Origin: Furcasterigmium furcatum
Lineage: Eukaryota; Ascomycota; Sordariomycetes; Glomerellales; Plectosphaerellaceae
Length of the DNA stretch: 64,000 nucleotides
Direction of reading: 5' to 3'
NCBI GenBank assembly: GCA_001599815.1
Contig: BCIA01000004.1
Span: 2,260,047 to 2,324,046, forward strand
The notes below the pieces were generated by a model that was not told where the DNA came from, searched no databases, and saw only the letters and a list, made by a program, of their open reading frames with translations. This document shows, one piece after another, positions 1 to 11,529 of this stretch. Both the position numbers and the translations under genes were made by a program. Position 1 is the first letter of the stretch. Every line of letters starts with the position of its first letter.

Positions 1-1068
1 CCGCCGTAGCGCCGGAGAACCCATGCATCGTGTTGCAACTGCTCGGGCAGCCCGGCAGCCATCACGACTTCCGACGCCTTCCGAGGAATTTATTAATAAT
101 AAGAAGTCCTCGCCTCGGTTCTAGAGCATTTGATGCAGGACGACCCCATGGGGAACGCCCGGGATTGTGCTGGCAGAGCTCCAGCTGCTCGGCATGGAGC
201 GGCAGAGCGCTGCGCGGGATTCGACGGCCCGGTGCGAACCCGGGGAGAGCAGCGTTGTGCTGAGCTGAGGGTACCGGCCCGTTGTTTCTTCCCCGTGCAG
301 CCCCGCCGGTGCACCAGTCCCGCCGGTGCAGGCGCCGTGGTCCTCTTGAATGGCGAGAGACCCGCTGGTTGCGATTCCGCTGCACGTTTACGAGCCTGGG
401 CGGGTCACGGTAAGAGGTCGAAGACAGGAACAGCCCCGAATGTTGACAAGACCTTATCACTCAACCTCAGCCAGCCTGCTCAGAACACTCGCCTCATCAA
501 CAGCGCCCTCAGGGTACATGATCCCATGCACTCCCTAACAAACTGGAACAGAGTAAGGAGAGACCCGCCGGTTACATGACTGCCCTGCCTGGATCAGACT
601 ATGGGGGCGGATGGGATCGGCGTTGTGATCGGTTACTGATGCTCGTAGGTGTGCTGATGGAAGCGACTGCAGCGCATCACAGCCAGAAACGCGAGACCTT
701 GGGGCACCACTGTCGGAACTTCATGGAGTTCTTGGTCAACCAGCACTCACCGTGGTAATTTGGCTCCCGGACTGCTGTTCAAGATGACGGTATATCCGAC
801 TGCCCGCGGAACAATCTAAGACTGTAGTCACGAGAGATGCCCACTGCGATCATTCGTACTTCGTTATTAATTAAGGCTGATTTCTGCCTTATCTCGGTAA
901 CATGTGTTCAAGGCGGACATTCACTGCGCCGGCTCTCTCTTCTCACTCAAGGACAACAACTCCAGACCAGCAATACGGCATGAGCTCTCCAAGTCTTGGT
1001 GTCGCGCCAGGGACATGACACGGTGCACCGCGACCAGGTGCTCGTCCAATTGTACCCGTTCCGGTATT
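1..1068. other. No gene recognised
   Basis: Short overlapping reading frames occur on both strands, but none has a recognisable domain, a consistent intron structure or a signal peptide. A gene lying mostly upstream of the window may end here; I cannot support one. Confidence 0.5.
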
Positions 1069-1437
1069 TCAAGGAATAGCCTCGTATCCACTGCGGCTGT
1101 TGTGCTCGGCGCGGTTGGAGAAGAGCCAGTAGATGATCATGCCGCCGATGGGGAACAGGAACACGACGAGACACCAGGCGACCTTGTGCAGGGGCGGGCG
1201 GTTGGACTTGAGGACCTCGACTGTTGGGCGAGGATGTCAGCGGGATGCAAGGCGAGAGGAGACAGGAAGGGGAGACCCACTGAAGACGATGACATCGAGG
1301 ATCAGGACGATGAAGCCGAAAAGGCCGCCGATGCCGGGGACGTAGTCGTTGAAGGTGCCGCCGGAGGCATTAATGGGGTGGGCAGAGACGAGGGCGGCCA
1401 GGCAGAGCTGGAGGACGAGGTTGGCGAGGGAGTGCAT
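1069..1437 (-). CDS. Small PLDc_N-type membrane protein with signal peptide
   Basis: Two exons (1437-1281 and 1220-1069) around a 60 bp GT-AG intron give 102 aa. The start MHSLANLVLQLCLAALVSA reads as a signal peptide. After a short polar stretch comes a hydrophobic helix (IGGLFGFIVLILDVIVF), then the segment EVLKSNRPPLHKVAWCLVV and a second helix (FLFPIGGMIIYWLF), ending NSRSGYEAIP. The order helix, E-V-L-x-S-x-R-P-P-L-x-K-x-x-W, helix, I-I-Y-x-L-F is the pattern of the PLDc_N (phospholipase D nuclease N-terminal, PF13396) family. Such small stand-alone proteins lack the phospholipase catalytic HKD motif, so no enzyme activity is implied; the role is unknown. The intron splits an Ile codon between the two conserved halves, which supports the model. 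Membrane or endomembrane location is inferred. Confidence 0.82.
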
Positions 1438-1867
1438 GGTGAGGTTCGTGAAGCGGGATAGGTGTTGCGGGTATTCTTGTGCGACCTTGAGTTCGTAAGT
1501 AGGGCAGTTTGGTGCAGAAAGTAATAGGAAGGTCGAGAAGAGCGGATGGAGGTGGAATGAAGGAGGTTGGAGGGGAAGACGACGGGATGATGGCTGCCTG
1601 CGGGATCGACTGACGATGTCACGCGGTTCGGCAATGACATCATCACTGAGACGCGCGGGGCGCAACCGCGGAACGCGACCTTCGCCTAAAACCACCAGTA
1701 CAACCGCATCTCGGCTCGAGCCGGCGCGCATCTCCTGTGCGATTTTNCCCGCCGCGAACTCCTCTTCTCAAAGATTGCACCTGATTCGGCGTGGTGGTCT
1801 GATTGCTGACACCTGTATTTTCCTTCATGGCCTCCACGCACTCACCCTGGAGGCCGAGGCTGCCTGG

Positions 1868-2101
1868 TCACATCTCCTCCACCGCCAGGGCTATCAGTCC
1901 CAAGACATTGTCGAGGGCGGTGTCGTCGAGGAATGGTACTCTCAGTGCCTCTATGAGGGTGGCCACGGAAGATCAAGCTCTCGAAGGTCAGGGGGTATGG
2001 AGGGCTGGCGGAGGAATGGCCGGGAGCTGGGGAATGTGGTAGAGATCTCAGCTGGTAATAGGCACATAAGCACTTACGTAGACGGCCTGACCTTCAGGTT
2101 T
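1868..2101 (-). pseudogene. Possible decayed gene fragment
   Basis: On the minus strand a good donor (GTAAGT at 2077) and acceptor (CCCCAG at 2027) bound a 51 bp intron-like segment. Downstream, one frame reads SPPYPLTFESLI. After a one-base shift near 1970, a second frame reads SVATLIEALRVPFLDD, continues with ALDNVLGLIALAVEEM and stops with TGA at 1870-1868. The second part has the leucine/valine spacing of a real helical protein, and the two frames run end to end. I do not recognise the family. It could be a relic with a one-base insertion, a missed second intron, or chance. Confidence 0.25.
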
Positions 2102-2834
2102 CAGGCTTGAGTTGCTCAATGTACAAATGAAGGAGACAGGCCTTTCCCCTGGGTACCTACCCAAATGTGTCTGAACATTTACATCCTGGACGTGATGCAG
2201 CACAAAAGTCCCAAAGTTTCCGGTGAACCTCCCCAGATTCTAAACGCGGGGTAGATCGGCGGCTGGCCGCGGCATGGCAAGCCACCATTGCCGGCGATGC
2301 TTCTTCGGCGCCGCTGCTCCGGTAAGCTGCGTGCCGCTGATTGACACGATTGGCGTTGGCCGGACGGTCACTACATCCGCCGCGTTGGTTCTGGATCTGC
2401 CCTCCTCCTAATGGCCATTTCGGCTGGCGGCACGTGGAGGACCAGCCAAGTGCAGCGAGCACCTCGTTAAATTTCCGCGAGAATCTCCATATTGTGGCTT
2501 TAACGCGTTATACTTCGGGAGGTGGCACGATCCAAATCAGCCTACCAGAGCATCTCTTCCTGTCATGAAACCGTATCCCGATATTCATCAAGGTTCCCGG
2601 GAGTCCTATCGAAAACGCCAGCGTATCAGACTTCAGCCACATCTACAAGCCAACTTTGCCCGATAAGCACCTCCTCTCTGGGGTATAAACTCACGATGCT
2701 CGGTCCGGCACAGTCCTTCCGCGGGCATTGCGTCCTCAATCCCCGTGTCACCCTCAATGCAGTCGTGAATGCCAGCCCAACCACACCCCGAAGGCCCAGC
2801 TGTTTCCCAAGATCCCCCAAACCCGCGTGAAGCG
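2102..2834. other. Intergenic, upstream of MFS gene
   Basis: No supported gene. The stretch from about 2500 to 2834 should contain the promoter and leader of the MFS gene that starts at 2835; an in-frame ATG at 2769 is a possible alternative start. Confidence 0.45.
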
Positions 2835-4510
2835 ATGGAGAAAGACATAGATGACAGCCTGAGTGCCGCCGAGCCCGAGACCGAGACCCTGACCAAGGCG
2901 GAGGCGAGGCGACTCCTTCTGAAGACGGACCTGGTCGTCCTGCCTCTGGCGGTGTTTAGCATGACACTCGCCTTTCTCGACAAGGTTTGCAGAAGTGCCT
3001 TCTCTCCTTGAAATTCACTGACCTTGCCATCAGAATGCCCTCGGATACGCGGCCATCTTCGGCTTCCAGGAGGACAACAACCTGCAGGGCCAGCAGTTCA
3101 GCTGGCTGGGTAGCATCTTCTACTTTGGCTACCTGGCCATGGAGTTCCCCAGCATGTGGATCATGACCAAGGTCCCCATCGGAAAGTACGTCGGGGTCTG
3201 TCTTGTTCTCTGGGGAGGATCGCTCTGCTTCATCGCGCTGTGTCAGAACTTCGCCGGCCTGGCGGCTATCCGCTTCCTGCTGGGAGTCTTCGAAGCTGCC
3301 GTCCTGCCGTGTATGATGCTCATCAACAGCATGTGGTATCGCAGGGAGGAGCAGCCGCTGCGCACGGCTCTCTGGCACAACACCTTCGCCGGCGTCTTCG
3401 GGGGCATCCTGTCCTATGCCATCGGGCACATTGAGGGGTCCTTGTCGACTTGGAGGGTGAGCCTTCGCATGAGTTGCGTTCGCGGAGGAATATCGGCTGA
3501 CCTGAGCAGTACATCTTCATCATCTACGGCGCTGTAACCGTCTTCACTGGTGTGGTGGTATTCGCCCTCCTGCCTGATTCCCCGTCCAAGGCTTGGTTCT
3601 TCAACGAGCGAGGCCATGGTTCGGCTGGCAGAAAACCAGACGGGAGTGGAGTCTCACCGGGTGTGTAAAAGGCGCCACAAATCCACACTTTCATACACTA
3701 TTGCACGTGGCTAAGATCTTCATCCAGTCCTTAAAGTGGCATCAAGTACTGGAGGCCCTTCGGGACCCAAAGTGCTACTGCATCTGGGTGTGCGCGTTCG
3801 GCTATGCCATCGCCAACGCGGGCATCACCAACTTCAACCCGCTCATCATTTCCGGCTACGGCTTCAGCAAGACCAAGACCGTTCTCATGGCCACGCCCCA
3901 GGCCGCGGTCGCCATGATCAGCGGCGCGATGCTGACCGCCATTACGATGAGGGTGCCCAACATGCGGTGCGTCTTCTGGATTGCAGCGTCCATCATCGGT
4001 ATGATTGGCGCCATTATGGTGCATACACTGGACGGAGACACGCAGCGCAACGCTTCCCTTGCAGGCACGTACATCATGGGGTTTTACAACGTCCCCTGGG
4101 TGTTCATGCTCAGCCTGTCTTCCTCCAATACCGCTGGCGCAACAAAGAAGAGCTTCATGGGAGTGTCCATCGCGGTGATGTATGGTAAGAAATATACTAC
4201 CTGACCCAGGCCGCACGTGGAAATTCTCCTTGCTGACAACACAATTTGGACAGCTGTTGGCAACATCATCGGTCCCCCGTTCTTCCGCAACGAACAGGCA
4301 CCGTACTACTGCCTGGGAATCGGGAGTATGCTCTGCGCTTTCGCCGTCATGGGTGCGACCGGGGTGGTGTACTATCTGCTTTGCGTGGGCGAGAACAAGC
4401 GGAGGGACGTAAAGTATGGCATGGTCCATGATGAAATCCAGACCGGCCTGGAGGTTGAGAGGGCCGATGTCACCGACAAGGAGAACAGCAACTTCAGGTT
4501 CACGTACTGA
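2835..4510 (+). pseudogene. DAL5-type MFS permease with a frameshift in exon 3
   Basis: Five exons (2835-2984, 3034-3456, 3510-3660, 3728-4184, 4254-4510) with clean GT-AG introns encode a 12-helix anion:cation symporter of the allantoate permease type. Seen are FLDKNALGYAAIFG after helix 1, RFLLGVFEAAVLPCMM, WYRREEQPLRTALWH, and the second-half block GYAIANAGITNFNPLIISG. Such plasma-membrane carriers import allantoate, vitamins or other organic anions; the substrate here is unknown. Exon 3 is 151 nt, one more than the frame allows. The frame reads correctly to FFNER at about 3610, and the conserved continuation AMVRLAENQTGVESHR resumes at 3613 in the next frame. Unspliced, the first frame stops at 3666-3668. 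All other exons keep phase and sequence quality, so this is either a very recent pseudogene or an assembly indel. An ATG at 2769 would add 22 residues. Confidence 0.8.
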
Positions 4511-5580
4511 AGCTGCCTGTACATAATTTAGAAAGAATCACGTTGATTGTCAATAGTAAATTGTAGCTTGACTTCACGGTCCTTGCTGCAGAGGCCAGTC
4601 GTGTTCCTGATAGTTCGGTTGTTCAAGTCCTGATATTGTGACAGCATTGGATGAACTTGATGCTCCACCAATGTACCTTACTTTATCAATGCTCATCTAC
4701 CAAGCTCTCAACTGTGCACATAGCCCTCGAACAATTAACTCCGGCGCCTTTGGCGCGTCTCACGATCTGCACTTGGCAGTGCTGGAAGCCAAGTTATGAC
4801 TCCGGCCCCGTGACGGATTTTGGGGTATCCGGGGGTGGGGGACGCGGGGTGAAGGACCAGCGGATATCTGCTGGAGAGGAACAGTTCAGGGGTTCCAATT
4901 CAGAGTGAGGGGGCGGTGGACGACTCTCCCTTGTCTCCCCAAACAGGTCGTGCTGCCAAGCTTCTGCTACTGTTGCTAGTGAGTTCTTGGCTTGGGCGGA
5001 TTTGAATCCGTCAGCCCTCGCCAGCTTTTCCGGCAACCCCTTGACGGATTTCGAACCCCCTGTCCCCAGCAGGCGATGCGCTCGCTCTGGCATTCCAAGA
5101 TTCAGCATCACGTCGAGTCGGACCACGAGCCCAATCAGTAACCAGTCTATACTAAGTTGGTGAGAGGAGGCTCCCTGTGATTTGTCCAAGAACCCGGACA
5201 GATACCGGCCAACGCCCCCTGAGTCCGCTTTCTCAGGAACTTGTCCGTTGAGGTCATGTTGGCTGTGTGGGGACCCCGGGCGATCCACCGCGGAGAAGTC
5301 GCGCATGATTCTCGCATCTCCAACATTTTGTCTGGCGAGATGGCAACCACCTGGGGTCGTCGACTTGGCAAGATGTGCGCTCGGAGACGGTCACAGTGCA
5401 TACTTGCACACCTCAAGCCGAGAGAGAGACTATAGATAGCCTGGCCGAGCGCCTCCTCTACAATCTCGAAGCTAGCAGGCAGTCAAGTCTCCGAATCCTC
5501 CTCTCCTTCGTCTACCAGCGAAGGAAGTTCGTTCTGTCGTCGCTTGATTTTCACAGACTCAACCTGAAGACATTCTCAAG
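4511..5580. other. Intergenic between tandem MFS genes
   Basis: No gene recognised. The last roughly 200 bases before 5581 are pyrimidine-rich, as in many filamentous fungal leaders, and presumably hold the transcription start of the second permease. Confidence 0.5.
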
Positions 5581-7321
5581 ATGTCCAACGCCAACGCCGT
5601 CGGCAACACCGTGACCGACAAGCCGGACATCATCCTTGTCGATGATGCTGGGCGGGACACTTCTGATAACCCGGAGAAGGCGTCGCAGGTGCGAGTCTTC
5701 GACAGCTTCCACGTCCTTGGTCTGACCGACGATGATGCTGAATTCTACAACAACTACACGCCCGAGCAGCGGCAGCGGACAAAGCGCAAGGTAAGCCACA
5801 TTCACTCCGCGAAGCGGACTCCAGAGAGGAATGCGGGACAGGCAGTACTGACTCTGTGGCCGTAGATCGATATTCGCCTGACGCCGATGCTCGCCATTCT
5901 GTATCTCATCTCGCATCTGGATCGTTCGAACATTGGCAACACAAAGATCGAAGGCATCGACAAGGATCTCGGCATATCGGGAATCCAATGGAACATCGTT
6001 CTATCACTCTTCTTCATCCCTTACATCCTCCTCGAGGTCCCCTCCAACATCCTCCTCAAGAGGTTCAAGCGTCCCTCGTTCTACATGGGCATGCTGGTCA
6101 CCACCTGGGGAGTCATCATGACGCTCCACGGCGTCGTCGAGAACTTCGGCGGCCTGCTATCTGTCCGTATCCTTCTCGGCGTCTTTGAGGCCGGTTTCTT
6201 CCCGGGTGCGGTCTATCTCTGCACGTTCTGGTATATGCCTCGCGACCTGGCATCGAGGATCGCGTGGTTCTACTGCACGAGCGCCCTCTCGGGCGCCTTC
6301 TCCGGCATCCTCGCTGCCGGCATTGCTAAGATGGATGGCCTCGGCGGCTACGAGGGATGGCGCTGGATCTTCCTGATCGAGGGCATCGTGACTGTCGTCC
6401 TCGGCATCATGACCTTCTTCCTCCTCATCGACACGCCCGAGCTCAGCGGCCGCTGGCTCGACCCGGAGGAGATCCGCTTCTTGGAGATCCAGCGCTTCAT
6501 CAAGCAGGGTGGCCGCTTCAACGACGAGAGTGCCGAGAGCAAGAATGTCTGGGGCGATATCAAGGCCAGCTTGCTGAACTGGAGACTCTGGCTTCTCGCC
6601 TACGTGCAGTTCTGCCAGTCCGCCATGAGCTATGGTACGTCGAGAAGCAGAACACCCTTCCCCTTACACGTGCGGACAGTCGACTAACCCGCCGCGCTCA
6701 ACAGGCACCAAGTTCAACCTGCCCACGATCACCCGCTCCATGGGCTTTGCCAACACCGGCGCGCAGCTGATGTCTGCGCCTCCCTACGTCGCTGGCGCCA
6801 TCTGCTCCATCGTCTTCTCCAAGATCTCCGACCGCTTCAACTGGCGCATGCCGTTCGTCGTCGGGCCCTTCGCCCTCGTCTGCATCGGTTTCAGCATCAT
6901 GCTCGGCCTCCGCGGCGACTTCGCCAACCAGCTCGGCGCCTCCTACACCGCCTGTATCCTCGCCTGTATGGGTATCTATCCCGCCATGCCCGCCGTGACG
7001 GCCTGGGCCGCCAACAACCTCGCCCCCGCGTCCCGCCGCGCCGTCGGTCTCGCGCTGAACATCTGCGTGGGCAACATGGGCGGCATCATGGGCAGCTACA
7101 TGTTCTTCGACAGCGACGCGCCCGTGTACGGCACCGGCTTCGGTCTCAGCTTGGCCTTCGGCCTGAGCGGCTTGATCATGGCTCTTGTTGCTGAGGCCAC
7201 CTACAAATGGGGTAACAAGAAGAAGGAGGCCCTCACAGAGGACCAGGTCCACGCCATGTACACCCACGATCAGCTGCTCAAGATGGGCGACAAGAGCCCG
7301 CTGTTCAGGTACACTCTCTGA
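5581..7321 (+). CDS. DAL5-type MFS permease (allantoate/vitamin-like)
   Basis: Three exons (5581-5790, 5866-6634, 6705-7321; introns 75 and 70 bp, GT-AG) encode 531 aa. A hydrophilic N-terminal tail of about 70 residues ends in TPEQRQRTKRK. It is followed by the family hallmark around helix 1, ILYLISHLDRSNIGNTKIEG, then SNILLKRFKRPSFYMG, RILLGVFEAGFFPGAVYL, a cytoplasmic loop, and a second six-helix half with ACILACMGIYPAMPAVTAWA and NNLAPASRRAVGLALNIC. This is the anion:cation symporter (ACS) branch of the MFS, whose members carry allantoate, nicotinate, biotin or similar small organic ions by proton symport at the plasma membrane. The substrate cannot be named from sequence. It lies in tandem with the frameshifted relative upstream, so it may supply the function alone. 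Confidence 0.92.
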
Positions 7322-8277
7322 GGTACCCTCAAGTCTGTATTCTGTTCTTCACGTTGACCTCTCGGAGGGTATTGGAAGAGGGGAACCTGGCTCGCAGTGG
7401 TGGATTGTTGCAAGATGACCCGTTGCCCGCAGCGCCGCGACTGGACCTCGGGCATTGCCGGTACTGTCAAAGAGCCGATTAGCATCCAAGCCTTTATTAC
7501 TATTATTCCTATACCATCTGAATATCATACTCCAGCTCGAGTAATCGCTGGATCTTTTAGCCTGGAAAGGGGCGCCCGCTCAGAGTTCCTCATCGCATCG
7601 GATGCCCATATTCAGACAAAGTGACACGAGAAAACGCTTCCTGCTCTTCCGTTTCTGCCTCTACCGTTATGTAGTGTATAGAATCCCGAAGAAACCAAAT
7701 TTTTTGCCGGAGATGACCAAAGTCTTGAGGATCGTGCACCTCGCATTCGGGGAAAAGCAGGTCTCGATGTTCCTCATTTTCCCAATTTGGGCTCCGGTAT
7801 ATTATTCGACTAATGTCAGTCCACTTATTTTGTGATAAAAACTGATAGTGTCTTAGCAAAATAGCTCAAAGCCCAAACCACCATCAAGCCACAAGGCCCG
7901 GGCGTCTGGCGAGCATGTTTCGAGAACTCGCTCATCAACTCACCCGCCCATCTTCTCTTATCTGTAATTACCTTAATTCGAGCCCCTGCCCCGCGAACGT
8001 GAGACGAGAGCATGATTCAACGTCAAGAAGCGGAAACGCGCTCATCTAGCCGGGTCGATGTACTTGGTGGCCTCAGTAGTATAAAGCAGCATCACCTCGG
8101 CCAGCAAGGGAACTTCCAGATGCTCCATTACATCAATCTTGAAGATACCCTTAATTGGCCGCTACCTGGTGTAGAACAGCCTGAAAATTCTTTCCACTTA
8201 GCTACCCCGTCACATCATCAATCGTGAGGCCTCCACCCCCCCCTCTCAGCCTTAGGACTAACACGCGCCAGGCCATA
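7322..8277. other. Intergenic, no gene recognised
   Basis: Contains the 3' region of the permease, then relatively A/T-rich sequence (7480-7860) without domain-bearing frames, then the leader of the small secreted-protein gene at 8278. Confidence 0.5.
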
Positions 8278-8580
8278 ATGAAGACCACCTCCCTCCTCGC
8301 CCTCCTCTCCGCGGCCACCTTGGCCCTGGCCTCTTCCGGCCCTGACCCTGCCGCAAACGCGGTCGCCGCCCGTCACGAAGGCCACGAGCACGACGAGGCC
8401 GCGTCCTCGACCCCAGGGGCCCCAGCCGCTGCCACCACGTCCGACGACCACTCCCACGGCGCCAGTAGTAGCGTACCCCCCGCTGCCAGCGAGACGTTCG
8501 AGGAAGCCGGCGCGGCGAGCCTCGTCGTCAGCATCGGTGCTGCTGCCGTCGCTGTCTTTGGCGCTGCGCTGGCGCTGTAG
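8278..8580 (+). CDS. Small His-rich secreted or GPI-anchored protein
   Basis: Single exon, 100 aa. The protein opens with a classic signal peptide (MKTTSLLALLSAATLALASS). It continues with a low-complexity Ala/Ser/Thr/Pro stretch holding two His/Asp clusters (RHEGHEHDEA and DDHSHGA). The end is hydrophobic (AASLVVSIGAAAVAVFGAAL), with small residues before it, as in GPI-attachment signals. There are no cysteines. The His/Asp clusters could bind metal, but that is a guess. The start at 8278 is chosen because it begins the signal peptide; an upstream in-frame codon at 8224 would bury it behind a proline run. I do not recognise a named family; it is likely a cell-surface protein. Confidence 0.72.
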   Translation: MKTTSLLALLSAATLALASSGPDPAANAVAARHEGHEHDEAASSTPGAPAAATTSDDHSHGASSSVPPAASETFEEAGAASLVVSIGAAAVAVFGAALAL

Positions 8581-9484
8581 AAGGCTTCACGACTGGGCCT
8601 CTGCTCTGACGCTGCCGTCAGTCTCTGGAGGGAAATATGCGCTTCTACGGTGGTGCTACTGTCTGGGCATCCAAGTCCCATAAATGCCGGTTGGGTTCGG
8701 CGTCATGGAGTTCGATGGAGGGGATTGAATTGTTGGAGCATCCATTACGCATGTCATGCCACAATCGGTTCTACAAGCAGCGACGCCAAGTAGCAAAGGA
8801 GAAAACCTCCAAATCAATTCAATCGTGGTACACGCGATGCTGTCGTGCGGCTCATACTGACAAGCCCATGTCACGACTCTGTCGAATCCCGGGGCCTCAT
8901 AAGCAGGCCGCTGTTCCCAAAGACACACCAAAACACCTCGCTAAGCCCAAGGCCAGACGCGACGAGCGTCGTCCGCGCTCCTGAATGCCCAAACGCCACA
9001 CCCGGAAGCCTCGTCCGGTTGTTTCCCAAGTTTTGTGCCCCCCCCCGCCGCCCGGCCATGCATCCAGCAAGCAGTCCGGGCCGTTCCCAAACCATGCGGT
9101 CGTGGTAGTGTGCCGCCCCATGTACTCAGTACCCTCCCTCTAACGTGAATGATCCCCGGTAACCCCTCCCGATATACCTACAACAGGATCTGTATGCGTC
9201 TCGCCAACACCGGCTGAGGCAGAATGGCTCGCAATGCGGCGCGGGGTGCTGTCACCACACCCCGCCGAGCCTAGAACGTATCCCCGGAATGAAATAAAAG
9301 AAAGAAAGATAGATCCAGTAACTCATAACGTGCAGTTAGACCAGAGCGCCGGGTGGAAATGACAGGAAGGCCCCAGGTGCCGGAGATCGATCGACTGAGA
9401 CCGGGCATCATCATGTGTGATGCCATCTGTGGTAACGGGAGATATAGTAGAAGAAGGAAGGAAAAGAAAAGTCGTGTCAAAAAA
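8581..9484. other. Intergenic between convergent genes
   Basis: No gene recognised. It lies between the 3' ends of the small secreted-protein gene (+) and the C2H2 factor (-), so mostly 3' untranslated and spacer sequence. A C-rich run sits near 9040. Confidence 0.5.
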
Positions 9485-11529
9485 TTAAACTATTTCCAAG
9501 GGAAACGGGGTGTACATGTCATCAAAGCCCTGGAAGTTGCCGGGCGTGGCCCCGGCTGAAGGAGGCGCTGTAGTGGCGAAGTTCCCATCCGGCGAGACAC
9601 CCGTCATGGGCGACTGCATGAATGGGGAGAAGTCGTACACTGCGCCCGACGAAGTCGAAAAGCCAGTGGCAGACATCGGGACGCCAGCGTCAGCGGCGCC
9701 CGTCGTGTCGATGCCCAAGTTGGGCAGCCCTGCAGCGTAGCCGGCGGGCACCACAAAGGGGCCGTCCGGTATGCTGGAGAAGGACGTATCCCAGGCGGTG
9801 CCATCCTCGAACCCGTCCATGTCGTCGTCGTCGTCGAAGCTGGCGTTCTCGACGGAGACGGTGATCTCCTCGAACCAGTTCTTGAGCTCGTTCATGGGGG
9901 GCCAGTCGCCGCCGCCCTTGCCGCCGCGCTTTTCCTCGTCCTCACCCTTCTTGTGCTTGTTCCTGGGGGTCTTGGGCTTGAAGTGAGTGCGGCGCAGGTG
10001 AGCGGCGGCGTTGTAGTAGGCGCCGTACTGCTTCTTGGCCTGGCACTGCTTGCACTTGCTGAGAGGGTTGACGGCCTCGACGTTGGAGTGGATGCCGACG
10101 GTGGCCGGGTCGCGGCAGACGAACTTCTTGACGGCGCCCGTGTGCTTGGCCGACATGTGACGCTTCAGCTCGTGCTCACCGCGGAAGCCCTCGGGGTGGT
10201 CGTCGCACTGGGTGCACTTGACCTTGGGGTGCTTCGGGCGCGTGTAGGACCCGTTCTTCGTGACAGCGACCTTGCCCTCCTTCTTGGCAGGTTGGGAGGC
10301 GGCCAGGCTGGCGGCGATGGCGGGCTTGGGCATCAGGTTGGCCTTTCTCGCGTTCTGGATCTGACGCTGGCGGGCTTCTCTCGCGCGGCGCTCGACGCTT
10401 GACTGGGATGAGCTGGCGGAGATGGAACGCTCCATACCGACGGAAGCATACGACAGTGAATGTTCCATCGGCAGTGACGTGCCGTAAGGCTGCGCGCCTG
10501 GGGCCGACAGGCTCGCGCCGGCGAAGGCAAAGAGATCGTCATGCTTCGCATCAACCCCGCCTTGGGACAGACTGTAGAAGTTGTCATCGGTGAAGTCGGT
10601 GCGTTGAGACTGGGTCGATTCGATGCGGGCCATCTCAATGGCATTGGCGAGCTGGGTGTCGTCATAGGAGCTGTTGTCCCTCGTCAAGGGAACAGTCTCT
10701 GCGGCAGATGTGGCGGAGATCATCGAAGGGCAACCCGAGGTCATGTGGCTGGCATTGGAGCGACGGGCGCCCTCGGTGAAGGCCACCGAGTAATTTTGCG
10801 GCGGGGGAGCGACGGGAGCAGAGGAGAAACTGCTATCGTCATAGGCGGCGAGGAAGTCCAGGGGATTCATGCCGACGTCGGGGTACGAGCAGTTCTCCTC
10901 GACCCTGGGCAGCTCGGCCCGCTGCTGAGAAGAGTGTTGTCGCTGCATCGATGGTGGATACATGCCGGTCGACGTTGAAGATTCGTCGTTCGTCTGGTAG
11001 AACCGATCGAAGCTGGAGGTCGCCGGCGTGCTGGACGAGGTCTGGAGAGGTGCGACAGGTCCTTGGGCGACGAAGGGCATCGCCTTTGCGGACCGTGACG
11101 ATGTGCTGCGGGACATGCTGGAGGCCATGGCAGGCGACGACGAGTACTGCTGGGACATCACGCGGGAGCGCTTAACGGGTTGGTGGACTTCGTGATTTCG
11201 GGTCTGGCGGGTGTTAGTCGAGCTTCGCCTTTACGAGGCATCGATGGAATTACCGTTACGGGCCCATGGGGCATCGCGGACGACGCATGGCCGGTCGAGT
11301 GATTGCGAGGGAACGTCCTGCTCCGCTTGAGGGAGGAGGCGCCATCGTGCTGGGAGATTGACGAGACACGGGCAGAGCCTACAAGAGATTCACTCGGGTG
11401 GGATTGGGCCTGTGTCGACGACGACTGTTCCAACAGAGCTTGCAGCTTCTGAAGCTCCTGCTGCTTCGCGAAGACCTGACGCTGAATCTCGTCGCGGGAG
11501 ATTTGGTGACTTGAGCCCCGAGTATCCAT
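9485..11529 (-). CDS. C2H2 zinc-finger transcription factor
   Basis: Two exons (11529-11260 and 11203-9485) joined by a 56 bp GT-AG intron give 662 aa. The join yields HGPTRNHEVHQPVKRSRV and runs in frame into the long second exon. The N-terminus has a short coiled-coil-like helix (RQVFAKQQELQKLQALLEQ), followed by a long Ser/Gln-rich region and an acidic patch (FAAYDDSSF type). Near residue 418 is an unusual finger (C-x2-C-x15-H-x4-H, CTQCDDHPEGFRG). Near residue 471 is a regular one (C-x2-C-x12-H-x4-H, CKQCQAKKQYGAYYN), followed by a basic stretch (KPKTPRNKHKKG) that should serve nuclear import. An acidic segment and Gly/Pro/Ser-rich tail follow. This is a conserved, mostly uncharacterised fungal nuclear protein. 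Starting at the second exon alone would lose the N-terminal helix. Confidence 0.85.
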
